The notes under the pieces were generated by a model. It worked only from the letters and a program-made list of their open reading frames with translations. It did not search any database and was not told the DNA's origin. From Loripinus fragilis (lineage: Eukaryota; Mollusca; Bivalvia; Lucinida; Lucinidae): a DNA stretch of 64,000 nucleotides. The translations under genes were made by a program, and so were the position numbers. How positions within the stretch are numbered: position 1 is the first letter of the stretch; each line of letters starts with the position of its first letter. Positions 22,656 through 32,520 of this stretch are shown here, piece by piece. Location of the stretch: assembly GCA_964019695.1 (NCBI GenBank), contig OZ026514.1, forward strand, positions 97,602,345 through 97,666,344. The letters are read 5' to 3'.

Positions 22656-23361
22656 TAAAACAAAGTTGTTTATCTCGCATGGAGGCCTCCTAACTAATGC
22701 AATGTATCATCACTGTGAAACAATCAAATCAAATGTACACATTATGATGATACAAAGAAAAGGGCTGAAACATTATAGATACAGTGGTAAAACCTTATGC
22801 ATACAAGGATGAAACTAGATAGATAGTGATATTAGTACGCACATATATAGCAATAGTTGAACATTCCTGTATCATATTTGTTCTATGAGTGTAACTGGTC
22901 TTAAAAAAGGGGGTTATCTTTTAAGACAAAGTTCTCTTCTAAAACCAAATAGATTAGGTAATTTGACAAGGTAGACTCAGGTATAGTTGGATTAATATTC
23001 AAACTGTCATACAAGAGGTACACAAATATCCAGTTTGACCAAGGAGTTTATTTTACACCCTAATTGGAATGTGCACCAAAATTATATCTTCACCAGAGTA
23101 TGAAGTGCACCCAAATCTCTATATGCACACAACAGTAAGCAGGTAAAGGAGAGCAATTGGGCTTCATCACGACAAAACCTGTCTTCTGGGTATTCGACAA
23201 AATGAGTTTCAAACCAGTCTCCTCAGGTACAGAGAATATCTAGAAAATTGAAATTCCATCTATAGCAAGTTTACATATGGTACTTTCCAAAATGCGAACA
23301 ACAAAGGCGCTAATCAGGCTGCGTGGATGCATGGCTTGCTCTATGTTTGTATTGTTAGCAA
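22656..23361. other. Stretch without a recognised gene
   Basis: No supported coding frame and no clear structure seen, apart from CAGGCTGCGTGGATGCATGGC near 23315, which resembles the inside of the MITE at 29504. Confidence 0.4.
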
Positions 23362-23395
23362 CCCCCCCCCCCCCCCCCCCCCCCCGAAGATGAGA
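23362..23395. repeat. Homopolymer of 34 C
   Basis: An uninterrupted C run immediately left of a foldback right arm. Length in the assembly may not be exact. Confidence 0.85.
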
Positions 23396-23567
23396 TTTAT
23401 CACGGCACACTATATATTAAGTTCTTTTTTGTATTTGCTTGTGCTGATATCGAATTCTTAAAAATCGGTCTCCAAAAGCCACAGATTTGTTCTTAAATGG
23501 CAATTTCTCTATTTAAAGCCTTTTTTGTCTCCCATTTTGGTTACCATAGCAACCGGTAAAAGTAAAA

Positions 23568-25237
23568 CTAGAGGACCTGAAGGTCCTGAACCGCTCACCT
23601 GATCTCCTTAATAATATTAAAATAGGCCACGGTCAACTAAGGCTTATTATTCAAACATATTTTGTTTTACCCTATATGGGCATGGTGGCCATTTTGGTCA
23701 AGTATCTTATTTATATCTACTGAATACTCCATTTGAAATTTGAGTTCAAACAGCCTAGTGATTTCGGGGAAAATGATGTTTAGATATGTATATGGCAGTC
23801 CAAAATGAGTGGCCTTGGATGAAAGGTCATAGGTCAGCTTGACCATTGGTGCTTATATAAAACCAGTGTCTCATTCGGTTTAACATTTCTCTCAAGTATT
23901 ATGATTTCCCCTTAAACAGTTATAGAAAAATGAATTATGCATTACGAATCAAACTTGGCCTTGCCGTAAAAATGGTCTAGGTCAACGCAGATTCATCATT
24001 TGTGCAAACCTGGTAGGGCCCAAATCCCCAATGCTACATACCAAGTCCCAAGGCCATTGGCCTTTTGGTTCTAGAGAAGAAGAGAATTAAGAGTTTTTTT
24101 ACCATATATGGGCGTGGTGGCCATCTTGGTCATGTGACAATAAAAATTTGTTATGAATTTACTCCCTGAACTTAAGGAATCCCCATATAAAATTTGAGTT
24201 CAATTGGCCGAGTGGTTTCTGAAAAAACTACGTTTTAATATATTGGCGGGACTCCAATATGAGCGACCTTGGCTGAAAGGTCAACTATTGTCTCATTAGG
24301 TTTAATGTATCAAGTGAGAATAATGACTTTGGCTTCAACAGTATTCAAAAAATCAAATTTTCAAAAAATTACCAATCTAAATGCATTAGGAAGCAAATTT
24401 GACCATGATCTTAATTAGGTCAAGGTCAACCTAGGAACATCATTTGAACAAACTTGGTAGGCCCCACATCCCAAATGTTACATACCGAATCCTAAGGTCA
24501 TCAACTATCTGGTTCTGGAGAAGATTTTTAAAGGGTTTTTACCATATATGGGCATGTCTGCCATCTTGGACATGTGACCAAAACAATTTGTATATATTTT
24601 GGCTACATTATCAAAAGGAGTCTTCATATGAAATTTGAGTCTGATTGGCTGAATGGTTTCTGAGAAAAATGTGTTTTATATATCGATGGGTATCCAATAT
24701 GAGTGACCACAAGTGAAAGGTCAACCTTGACCTTTGGGACTTATTTATAGCCATTGCCCCATTAGGTTAAACATATCTAGTGATGATTATGACTTTGGCT
24801 TGAACAGTTTTCTAAAAATCAACTTTTCAAAAAAAAAAATCCCATTTAAATGCATTAGGAAGCAAATTTAACCTTGACGTTAGGTAGGTCAAGGTCAACC
24901 TAGGATCATCATTTGAACAAACCTGGTAGGCCTCACATCCCCAATGCTAAATACTAAGTTCCAAGGTCATCAGCCTTCTGGTTCTGGAGAAGAAGATTTT
25001 TGAAGGGTTTTTATTATATATGAGCGTGGTGGCCATCTTGGTCATGTGACCAGGACCATTTGAACAAACTTTCATTCCCCTATCCTAAGGAGTCTCCATA
25101 TGAAATTTGAGTTCAATTGGCCCAGTAGTTTCAGAGGAGAAGATGTTTGAAAATATTGACGGACGGAAGGACGACGGATGCCGGAGTCACTGGTATACTA
25201 TTAGCTCACCTCGGAGCCTTCGGCTCAGGTGAGCTAA
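23568..25237 (-). mobile_element. Helitron/Helentron-like non-autonomous element, 1.67 kb
   Basis: The insertion falls between A and T in the foldback arm: GTAAAA before and TAAATG after, contiguous at 30703-30715 in the other copy. There is no target duplication. Read on the minus strand, the 3' end is a short GGACCT/AGGTCC hairpin followed by CTAG, the classic Helitron terminus. The opposite end carries a hairpin at 25201-25237. Inside are four direct units of about 440-470 bp, marked by TATATGGGCGTGGTGGCCATCTTGG near 23676, 24105, 24545 and 25016, and a GACGGACGG block near 25160. No protein is encoded. Confidence 0.65.
25201..25237. other. Terminal hairpin, 37 nt
   Basis: TTAGCTCACCT and AGGTGAGCTAA are exact complements around CGGAGCCTTCGGCTC, which also pairs with itself. 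It forms the right end of the Helitron-like element. Confidence 0.8.
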
Positions 25238-25359
25238 TAAATGCAAGAATTTTACACTTGGGCTATTCTTCTAATAAACCAATTAGATGAAATTGAAGAA
25301 AAGCAACAATTTTTGGCTCAAGAGGGGGCCAAAATAGCCCCTTATTGCACGTACCCCTT

Positions 25360-25880
25360 TAGGATTCCTATCTCAAATAGTACAAGAGATATGCTCCCGA
25401 CTTGATTATTCTAAAACCTAGGTGAGAGGCCAAGGTCAGTTACCCACAAATGGTACGCGACACTCTGCCATCCCAAGATACGTTCATACACCAAATTTGG
25501 AATTTCTACCTCAAAGAATATAGGAGATATGTACCAGACTCAATGTCGATTCTAGAAACTAGGTCATAGGTCAAGGTCACAGTGACACAAGGATGGTACG
25601 CCACACTTTGTCATCCCAAGCTGCATGTACACACCAAATTTGGTGTTCATACCTCAAATAATAAGGGAGATTTGCTCTGGACACGAATATTCTAACAACT
25701 TGGTCAGAGGTCAAGGTCACAGTGACCAAAAAATGGTACGCGACACCAAATATACATCAACATACTTAACTTTGGATTCCTGTCTCACATAATAAAGGAG
25801 ATATGCACCGGGCACGAAGCTAGACGGACAGACGGGCGGACAATGTGATTACTATATGCCTCCAAAGTTCCTTTGAGGGC
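25360..25880 (+). repeat. Tandem-core element with ACGG-type end
   Basis: About four units of roughly 130 bp share GGTCAAGGTCACAGTGACC, ATGGTACGC.ACAC, CATCCCAAG, CAAATTTGG, TACCTCAAA.AATA..GGAGATATG. The array ends in AGACGGACAGACGGGCGGAC and TGATTACTATATGCCTCCAAA. The layout is pearl-like. Confidence 0.6.
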
Positions 25881-26960
25881 ATAAAAAGTCCCATTTTTTT
25901 AAAGTTTTCCATTTCTCTATTAGTCAACATTTTCCGAATGTAAAGATGTACGTCATGCAAGCAGTGGTCGCATAATATATTTTAGTAAAAAGGCTTGCAC
26001 CAAATCTTTAACTCGTCAAATCATTATCGTGAGTCAGTGCCCCTATTTTCCTTAGTTTTTTTTTTCTTGTCAAGCGGCTCAGTTGCCCCGAATAAACCGG
26101 CAGGGAGAGGGTAGGACATTGAAAATTCAACTTAATCCTAAATATTAGCAACAGTACTTACATTTTTGAACTCAAAGTGAGTCATGGTCAGTGCTGTCAC
26201 ACAACATGTCAGTGCTGTCAAAATATGGAACGTGATTGCACTGACCGTGACGGCACTGACATTCACACAATTATTCGATTCTTGAAAGAAAGGATTTCTT
26301 CGAAGTTAACCAAATCATATGTCTGCTTCAACCCGCCCTTAACGCAAATTGAAACGTAGCAGTGGAAATGTACACTGCATCCAGAAACGTGTCAATATAT
26401 TCTTGATTGCACTGACAGTTTTGGAAATGACACTCAATTTTTGACACACTTGTGTGACCTAAAATATGAAGGATATAAATAAACCAAAAAGTGATCCTAT
26501 GTGTCCCCTCCAGGGGTCGTAAACTTTCAGAATATTGGGTTACTCCACCCAAAACCCATTTTCTATAACTGCAACTGCACTGACAGGTTCTCAAGGGACG
26601 GATGTAAACACATGCTGTCGCTCTGAATTATTTCTTAATTGCTGATATACGTTATGATTTTTACTTCTATACAGTCAAATGTATTAACCCATTAAATAAT
26701 AAACAACTTAATATTGTTTCTGTAACAATTAACGATAATGGAAACAAACCACCCTCAAATTGGGGCACAGGCAAATTCGGAGAAAGTGCAATTATGTCAG
26801 CTATAGTTTTCAAACAAAATCGTCCAGAACCTGACAAAGTATTTTAATCTTGTGGCACATGCCGTCATTAAGTGTTATTGACAGAAAAACAACAGAGAGA
26901 AAGTCGAGGATGTGAGAAAATCAGCAAAGACACAGATTACTCCATTTTTTGATGATGACC
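25881..26960. other. No recognised gene; clustered GCACTGAC motifs
   Basis: No supported coding frame. The octamer GCACTGAC or its complement GTCAGTGC occurs six times between 26186 and 26584, four of them within about 75 bp in inverted arrangement (26186-26259). Confidence 0.4.
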
Positions 26961-27041
26961 CATATATGCATTTTTTGCTTCACTCAATGAAATAAATGGT
27001 ATATTCGAATGAATATGCCATTTATTTAATCTTGTTGGATT

Positions 27042-27240
27042 GTTTTTGTTTGATTTGATTCTTTACGTCCCATCAACAATCTTTCAGTTATATAGGGACG
27101 AGTCTTCCTGGGTTGAACCAGTACTAAACTAGGATAAATGTGTCTTGCTCAAGGACCACAACGCAGTGACGCCGGTGAGGCTCGAACCCGCGGCCCTTCG
27201 GTCTCGAGTCAAGCACTCTACCACTGAGCCACTGCTCTCC
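27042..27240 (-). mobile_element. tRNA-derived SINE, copy 3
   Basis: Reverse complement of the SINE at 9407: tail CTTTACGTCCCATCAAC on the left, B-box complement GGCTCGAACCC, and A-box complement CACTCTACCACTGAGCCA on the right. It lies directly upstream of a plus-strand LINE tail. Flanks TAATCTTGTTGGA and TTCATCTTGTGGA may be an eroded target duplication. Confidence 0.87.
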
Positions 27241-27270
27241 CAAATATTTCATCTTGTGGAGCGAGAAAAT

Positions 27271-27963
27271 GTATATTTCATCTTGGAAGAATGGCAAACT
27301 TCATGGAATAACAGCATTGGTAATAAACTTCTTGACATCAAACCAACTATTGGTGAATATCAATCAGTTGTTCGAAACATTAGAAGAGAAGAAGTAGTAT
27401 TAGCTCGACTCCGCTTAGGTCATACAAGAGTCACTCATTCATACTTACTACAAGGTGAAGAGCATCCTCAATGTGTTGGTTGTGACGCAACTTTCACTGT
27501 ACGTCACTTCCTTTTGGAATGTGGCGATTTTGCACAAGTAGGAAATAATTGCTTCCATGTTGATAACATGAAAGAATTATTTCATGATATACATATTGAT
27601 AGTATTATGACATTTTTAAGACAAATAAATCTTTTTAACAAAATCTAATTGCTGTTTTTAAATCATGTTTTATTTTACATTTGTATCAGACCATAATACA
27701 GATTATATTATGTTGTATTCTGTTCAGTTAGAGAACATGTACAGTTATCTGAATAGCTCTTTGAAACTGTCAGATATTGTACGTAGTCTCTCCTGTCAAC
27801 AATCGTATTGCAACTTATTATCATAAAACAAACTCATCATCACCATTCCTTTTATTTTATCTTATAAATTTTTAACTTTTTCCATCCTCATCATGTTTAG
27901 TTAATACCGTCTGACGCTAATGACCCACAAGGGTTGATGCGTCGTTAAGCACCAAACAAACAA
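27271..27963 (+). pseudogene. I/Nimb-type LINE 3' fragment, plus strand
   Basis: This is a 5'-truncated insertion in the opposite orientation to the other copies. It codes the last 120 or so residues of ORF2, from LEEWQTSWNN through the zinc motif CVGCDATFTVRHFLLEC to FLRQINLFNKI (stop at 27648). The 3' UTR follows and ends in a CAAA-type tail after CGTCGTTAAGCACC. The catalytic domains are absent. Confidence 0.9.
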
Positions 27964-28815
27964 ACACTCATGAAATATGCATTTTTCACTTCACTCGATG
28001 AAATAAATGGCATATTCATTAAAAAATTGAATTTTCTTTTTATAATATACAATTTGAGCGTGGCTGATTTTTGCACTAATGAGCATACACGTTCGCACAT
28101 TAAGTCATAATAATGATGACGTTTCATAATGTGCGATGAAGGCCAAAACTGAACACATAGGAGCAGGAGTAGAAAAAGTGAAAATTTCAGCAAATCCTTA
28201 AAATTTTATAACCAAAATACACTGTAGTCCTTGTGATCTAATTAAGAAAACATCCACACAAACGATTTTGCTTCATGCTTCTCCTTGCTGAACATATTGC
28301 CATGTTCCTTACTCTCGTGCTGTGGGTCAGAGCCAATTGGAACTACCTCAGTAGATTTCCTGGAATCAGACCTCGGATGTACATATAGGGTGTCTACTTT
28401 GTTAACGTGATGCTAACGTCACATAACGTGACACTGACGTCACAGAAACCACACCAATACAATAACAAGTTCGATTGTAGCAAAACAAGCGGTTACAACA
28501 TTCCACAAGATGCTATAAATGAAGTTTAGGGTGTTTTTTTCAATAAAATAGCGATTTACTATTGAAAAAATATTAACTCCATTTATCCTGTTGACAAAAT
28601 AATGGATTTTAATAGTCTAAGAGCTGACCCCATATGCTAGAGAATTAATTTTCCTTAGGCCTACGCCAGTCTTTGCTAACAAAATGAGTGAGCCTTTAGC
28701 CTATGACCACGCAGAGATAAATTGGTAGCAAGTTTCTGATCGCTAAAAGGAACAGCTTAAATTCTTCAAAGCTTCGTGGATGACTCTGTGGTGTCTGAGT
28801 TTCATATATTTGCTG
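27964..28815. other. No recognised gene
   Basis: The segment TATGCATTTTTCACTTCACTC.ATGAAATAAATGG at 27972 repeats 26963-27010 from the other side of the SINE/LINE pair. TGACGTCA-like palindromes lie near 28410-28445. No supported coding frame is present. Confidence 0.4.
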
Positions 28816-28816
28816 C

Positions 28817-28948
28817 TTAACTTTGCACCATAATTGTCGCATCATAGTCTTCATGCACTTTCTTTTTATGGGCTGCATTTTTCCCCGCCTGGGCATATCT
28901 TGCAGTGCACTGATTACACTCCAATCTCCTTGTTCCTTGAGTCGCCAT
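28817..28948 (-). CDS. Short C2H2 zinc-finger frame, possible exon
   Basis: Minus-strand ATG at 28946-28948 opens a 43-residue frame. It contains LECNQCTARYAQAG, then HKKKVHEDYD: C-x2-C-x12-H-x4-H, a C2H2 finger with a basic linker. It ends with TAA at 28817. Just before the ATG stands TTAAGTACAG, a possible splice acceptor, so this could be a last coding exon. No partner exon was found. A longer frame on the same strand (28696-29028) reads through the same bases but has no recognisable motif. Confidence 0.35.
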   Translation of the reverse strand: MATQGTRRLECNQCTARYAQAGKNAAHKKKVHEDYDATIMVQS

Positions 28949-29503
28949 CTGTACTTAAGGAAAGAACATGTGTCATACTTAAGATTATAAATCGTATTAT
29001 TTACTATTATTATTTTTATCATTATCATTATTGTTGTTGTTATTCATAGACTATTGATTGCTATGTGTAATTGAGTAGCAGTTAGCCGTGGAATAGCAGG
29101 GCTTTTAACTTTTCAATTTTCAAAGCCCTGCACTGCGAGGCCAATTTGTGGTAAAATCCCAGCTAAATGCCACCGCCCCCGGGGGTTGACAATAATGAAT
29201 AACAACAAATGACCTAAATCATTTGAATAAGCTTTCCATCTTTTCACCAAACCCATGGTGGTGCTAAATGAAATTTGGCTTCATTTGGTCCAGTGATTTC
29301 AGAAAATATGAACACACACACGCACTTTCACTTGGGAGTCTTAAGCATACAATAATGAAACTGTGTATATGTCCCTGTATTGTTGAACACCAGAACACAA
29401 CAAATAGAAGTTGTTCCAAATGAAAAAGTTTTTGGAGTGGCTTATGTTGCTTTTTACATGTATGTATACATATGAAAATTGAATAAGGACCTTAACATAA
29501 AAT

Positions 29504-29739
29504 GAGCCGTGACATGTGATTTCCAACAATGTGGTGTTTAGACATGAATAGACTCAGACGAGTCTGTGCAGCTTCTTTTTAAGCTTAGAAACTCCAAATC
29601 ATGTTCAATCAGCAGCTTAATATTCACAGAATATTCAAGCGACTAGCAAAGGCTCTGATCAGACTGCGTGTATGCGCAGGCTGATCTGAGGCTTGCTGGT
29701 CGCACACATCACATTGTTGGAAATCTCATGTCGCGGCTC
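29504..29739. mobile_element. MITE with about 30-bp terminal inverted repeats, copy 1
   Basis: GAGCCGTGACATGTGATTTC at the left end pairs with GAAATCTCATGTCGCGGCTC at the right end, about 27 of 30 bases overall. AAAT on both sides may be the target duplication. The inside carries CTGATCAGACTGCGTGTATG and its near-complement GGCTGATCTGAGGC. It is non-coding. Confidence 0.72.
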
Positions 29740-30256
29740 AAATGTGTAAAATGCAGGTAAATAGGCACACCAAACAAATGTCAATACCACATCATGAGCC
29801 ATGAGTAATCTTGTCTTTGGCGTTCAGAATTCCTATAACAATTCAAACTGGCATACTCAGCTAGAGATACCAGTTTAAGTCTGCAAAAGATGAGATTTCC
29901 CACTATTTCTGTCCTGAATGATGAAATCTCAGGTTCTCGCGAGAATTAAGTCCCGGCAAATACGCCTCACTGTTTTTACAGATATTTCAGCGGGAAATTA
30001 AAACCCTGGCACATTCACGGCACTGCAAGGACACATTGTAGGTCAAATCCTGGCACTTAATACCCGCTATGTCCCCGGCCCTGAGGGGGATGGTGCATAA
30101 CAAAGGCTTAAAGCCAGGTTTCATGTACATGTATTAAAGATCAAAACTGTCAAAAATAGTGTGTGATGAATTAGACTTATACTTTACAATCATTTTCGTG
30201 TGTATCAAATGCAAATGCAATCCATTCAATATTCCAAGTAGCTTCAAGGTCACAAC

Positions 30257-30833
30257 GGGGTACGTGCATTAAGAGGCTATTTTGGCCCCCCTATCAGGCC
30301 AAAAAATGAAAATTGCTTTTAACAAGTTTCTTCTTATTAGTTTATTAGAACAATAGCCCAAGTGTAAAAGTGTGCGATTGAATCTATTTTTACCGTTGCT
30401 ATGGTAACAAAAATGGCTTCCAAAGTAGGCTGAAAATAGGAAAGTGACCATTTTGGAGCAAATTTAAGACATTTGATAGAGAAATTAACATAGAGCACAA
30501 GCAAATACCAAAAAGATATTTTAACAGAGGGTGAGAATTATCATGGCACACAATAGATTAAAAGGTTTTTTTGGTATTCGCTTGTGCTGATATCTAATTC
30601 TTTAAAAATCGGTCTGAAAAAGCCTTAAATTTGGCTAAAAATGACAATTTCTCTATTTTAAGCCTATTTTGTTGGCCATTTTTGTTACCATAGCAACGAA
30701 AAAAGTAAAATAAATGCCAGAACTTTACACTTGGACCATTCTTCTAATAAACCAATCGGGTGAAATTGGTGAAAAGCAACTTTCAGTTTTTGGCTCCAGA
30801 GGGGGCCAAAAATGCCCCTTAATGCACGTCCCC
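30257..30833. mobile_element. Palindromic foldback element, full copy
   Basis: Two arms of about 250 bp face each other. Left: TACGTGCATTAAG, GGCCCCCCT, ATTAGTTTATTAGAA, ACCGTTGCTATGGTAAC, GACATTTGATAGAG. Right: complements of these in reverse order, ending CTTAATGCACGTCCCC. It has no coding capacity. It serves as the reference for the broken copies at 21886 and 23396. Confidence 0.78.
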
Positions 30834-31284
30834 CTTTGAGAAAAGTATTAAGGCAGAAATTCGTCATTTTGATTCTTGAGTCTTACTAAATTGAGTCCAA
30901 CTGACTTCTTCTAAACCAAATTATATGGAAGTTGATAAATGAAATCGAGGTAGAAAACCCATAACTGACACATTAATTGGTTATTCAATGTTAAACTTAG
31001 ACGACCAAAGCGTGTTTGGTTGTCAGCATGGTTTCGCTAATAGATATCACAAATCTGTCTCTTGAGGGCTCTGCAACCCTTCTATTATCCAGAATAGATA
31101 TGTGACAAACTACAATTGATCTTTTTGTTTTATTTTAAACTGGCCGTTGAGGCATTTTGATTTCTGACTTACTAAGCGCTTTTCTTATGGGATATATGAT
31201 AGGCTGTAAGTTCAATTGTTGTCAAACGCCGATTTATTTAGTACAAGACCAGTCCAGTTTTATAATATGCCATCTTGGCAGAAT

Positions 31285-31439
31285 CTAGCGCGAAGATTTG
31301 GTGCCAGTAAAATGTATTAACCCCCCTAGTTGCTTAGGTTGACGTCTGTTCTACGGCGGGGGTTCTGTTGTTGTTGTTGATTCATTGATTTTTGTTATGC
31401 ATTTCTTTGTGTTCTTTCTATTTTTGCAATCATCATGAC

Positions 31440-31484
<45 letters not shown>

Positions 31485-31625
31485 GGTTGCTTTGCTTTAA
31501 CTGTCTTCCTGGTGTCTTGTGACTATTAGTGTTCTGTGGCTCTTCCTCGTGGTGCCGTTGGTTGGTTTGCAGTTTGTGATAATGGTATTTTCTGATCATT
31601 CTCACTTACTTTTTGCCTATTTTAC
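31285..31625 (+). repeat. Dispersed repeat D, copy 2
   Basis: GAATCTAGCGCGAAGATTTGG at the left, GGTTCTGTTGTTG, AGCTGGTTGCTTTGCTTTAAC and GGTATTTTCTGATCATTCTCA at the right align with copies at 46163 and 59917. It contains a GA expansion at 31443-31482. Confidence 0.7.
31443..31482. repeat. GA dinucleotide microsatellite
   Basis: About 20 GA units inside repeat D, exactly where copies 46163 and 59917 read GGGGAAGAGAGAGCTGG. Confidence 0.9.
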
Positions 31626-31667
31626 TGAACCTAACCGATTAGTATGTTTGTGGCATACTGTTATGAA

Positions 31668-31880
31668 GATTTCCAACAATAAGGTATGTGTGACCAGCAA
31701 GGGCTCAGGCCAGCCTGCGCATACGCGCAGTCTTTTGCCAGTCGCTTGAATATTCTAAGACTCTTAGGCCACTGACCGAACATCATTTTGAGTTTCTAAG
31801 CTTAAAAGAAAGCTGCACGGACTTGTCTTAGTCTATCCAGGTCAAAATGCCACATTGTTGGAAATCACATGTCGCGGCTC
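31668..31880. mobile_element. MITE, copy 2 (inverted relative to copy 1)
   Basis: GATTTCCAACAAT at the left and ACATTGTTGGAAATCACATG.CGCGGCTC at the right match the ends of 29504-29739. The left end is partly lost, and the interior is the reverse complement of copy 1. Confidence 0.65.
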
Positions 31881-31938
31881 ATTTATGTCTGCGAATCTGT
31901 ATCCTTATTATCATTTGCTTCGCCTCAGACGCTAGCTA

Positions 31939-32179
31939 CTGTCGTGTCAACCGAGAGTGACAGTGACTTAATACTTTGTTTATAATTGCTAAGTAAACGC
32001 TAACGTGTACGCTTGACATGAGCATACGCGAATCGATAGATCACTTGTGTATTAATTCTATCCTGCGGATAGGATGAATACAGGATAGGATTAATACACA
32101 AGTGATATATCGATTCTAAGTCCCTGGTAACTTTGTAAACAAAACATGACGTCACTGTCACTCTTGGCTGGCAGGACAG
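31939..32179. mobile_element. Foldback element with nested inverted repeats
   Basis: The outer repeats (31939-31967 and 32151-32179) match at about 24 of 29 positions, including an exact AGAGTGACAGTGAC / GTCACTGTCACTCT. The inner repeats (32030-32065 and 32081-32116) match at 34 of 36 with a 15-bp loop. It is non-coding and looks like a MITE with a very strong central hairpin. Confidence 0.7.
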
Positions 32180-32520
32180 TTGGTACAATTTCATGAACTT
32201 ATAAATATTTACGTACGACACCTTTACTAGTTGGTGGGTTACAGACCTTTAACCCTTTCTATACTAATGGATTCTTCCTTCTGGTTTTATACATTTGGTT
32301 TTATCCATTTCTAGGTATGTCAGAGTATGATCTAAAACTGTATTTTGTCTGAAGATTGCTTTTCTTCTAAACAAACAGTGTAGAGCCCGATAAAATGCTG
32401 CATTATGTAACATTTCATCTGGGTCTTCACTGTAAAAGTGTCTCGTATAAAAAGGATTAACCTAATCTGTTATACTCTTAGTAATGAAGTTTCTGTGCGA
32501 TTAATTAATAAGTTGCTGGA
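32180..32520. other. No recognised gene
   Basis: No supported coding frame or repeat seen between the foldback element and the minisatellite. Confidence 0.4.

Larger units (their letters stand above)
23396..25358. mobile_element. Palindromic foldback element, copy 2 (right arm only), split by an insertion
   Basis: The right arm matches 30560-30833: GCTTGTGCTGATATC, TTCTTAAAAATCGGTCT, CAATTTCTCTATTT, GGTTACCATAGCAAC (to 23567). After the insertion it continues with AAATGCAAGAATTTTACACTTGGGC, CTTCTAATAAACCAATTAG, AGAGGGGGCCAAAA and TTGCACGTACCCC (25238-25358). The left arm is missing. Confidence 0.72.

Noticed and set aside
26177..26359. Cys-rich 60-codon frame starting MSHGQCCHTTCQCC
   Set aside because: It overlaps the repeated GTCAGTGCTGTCA motif, and the cysteines come from that repeat; no start context or homology is visible.
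29933..29946. TTCTCGCGAGAA palindrome as a promoter element
   Set aside because: A single occurrence with no coding frame or duplicated block beside it, unlike the pair at 11.9-12.0 kb.
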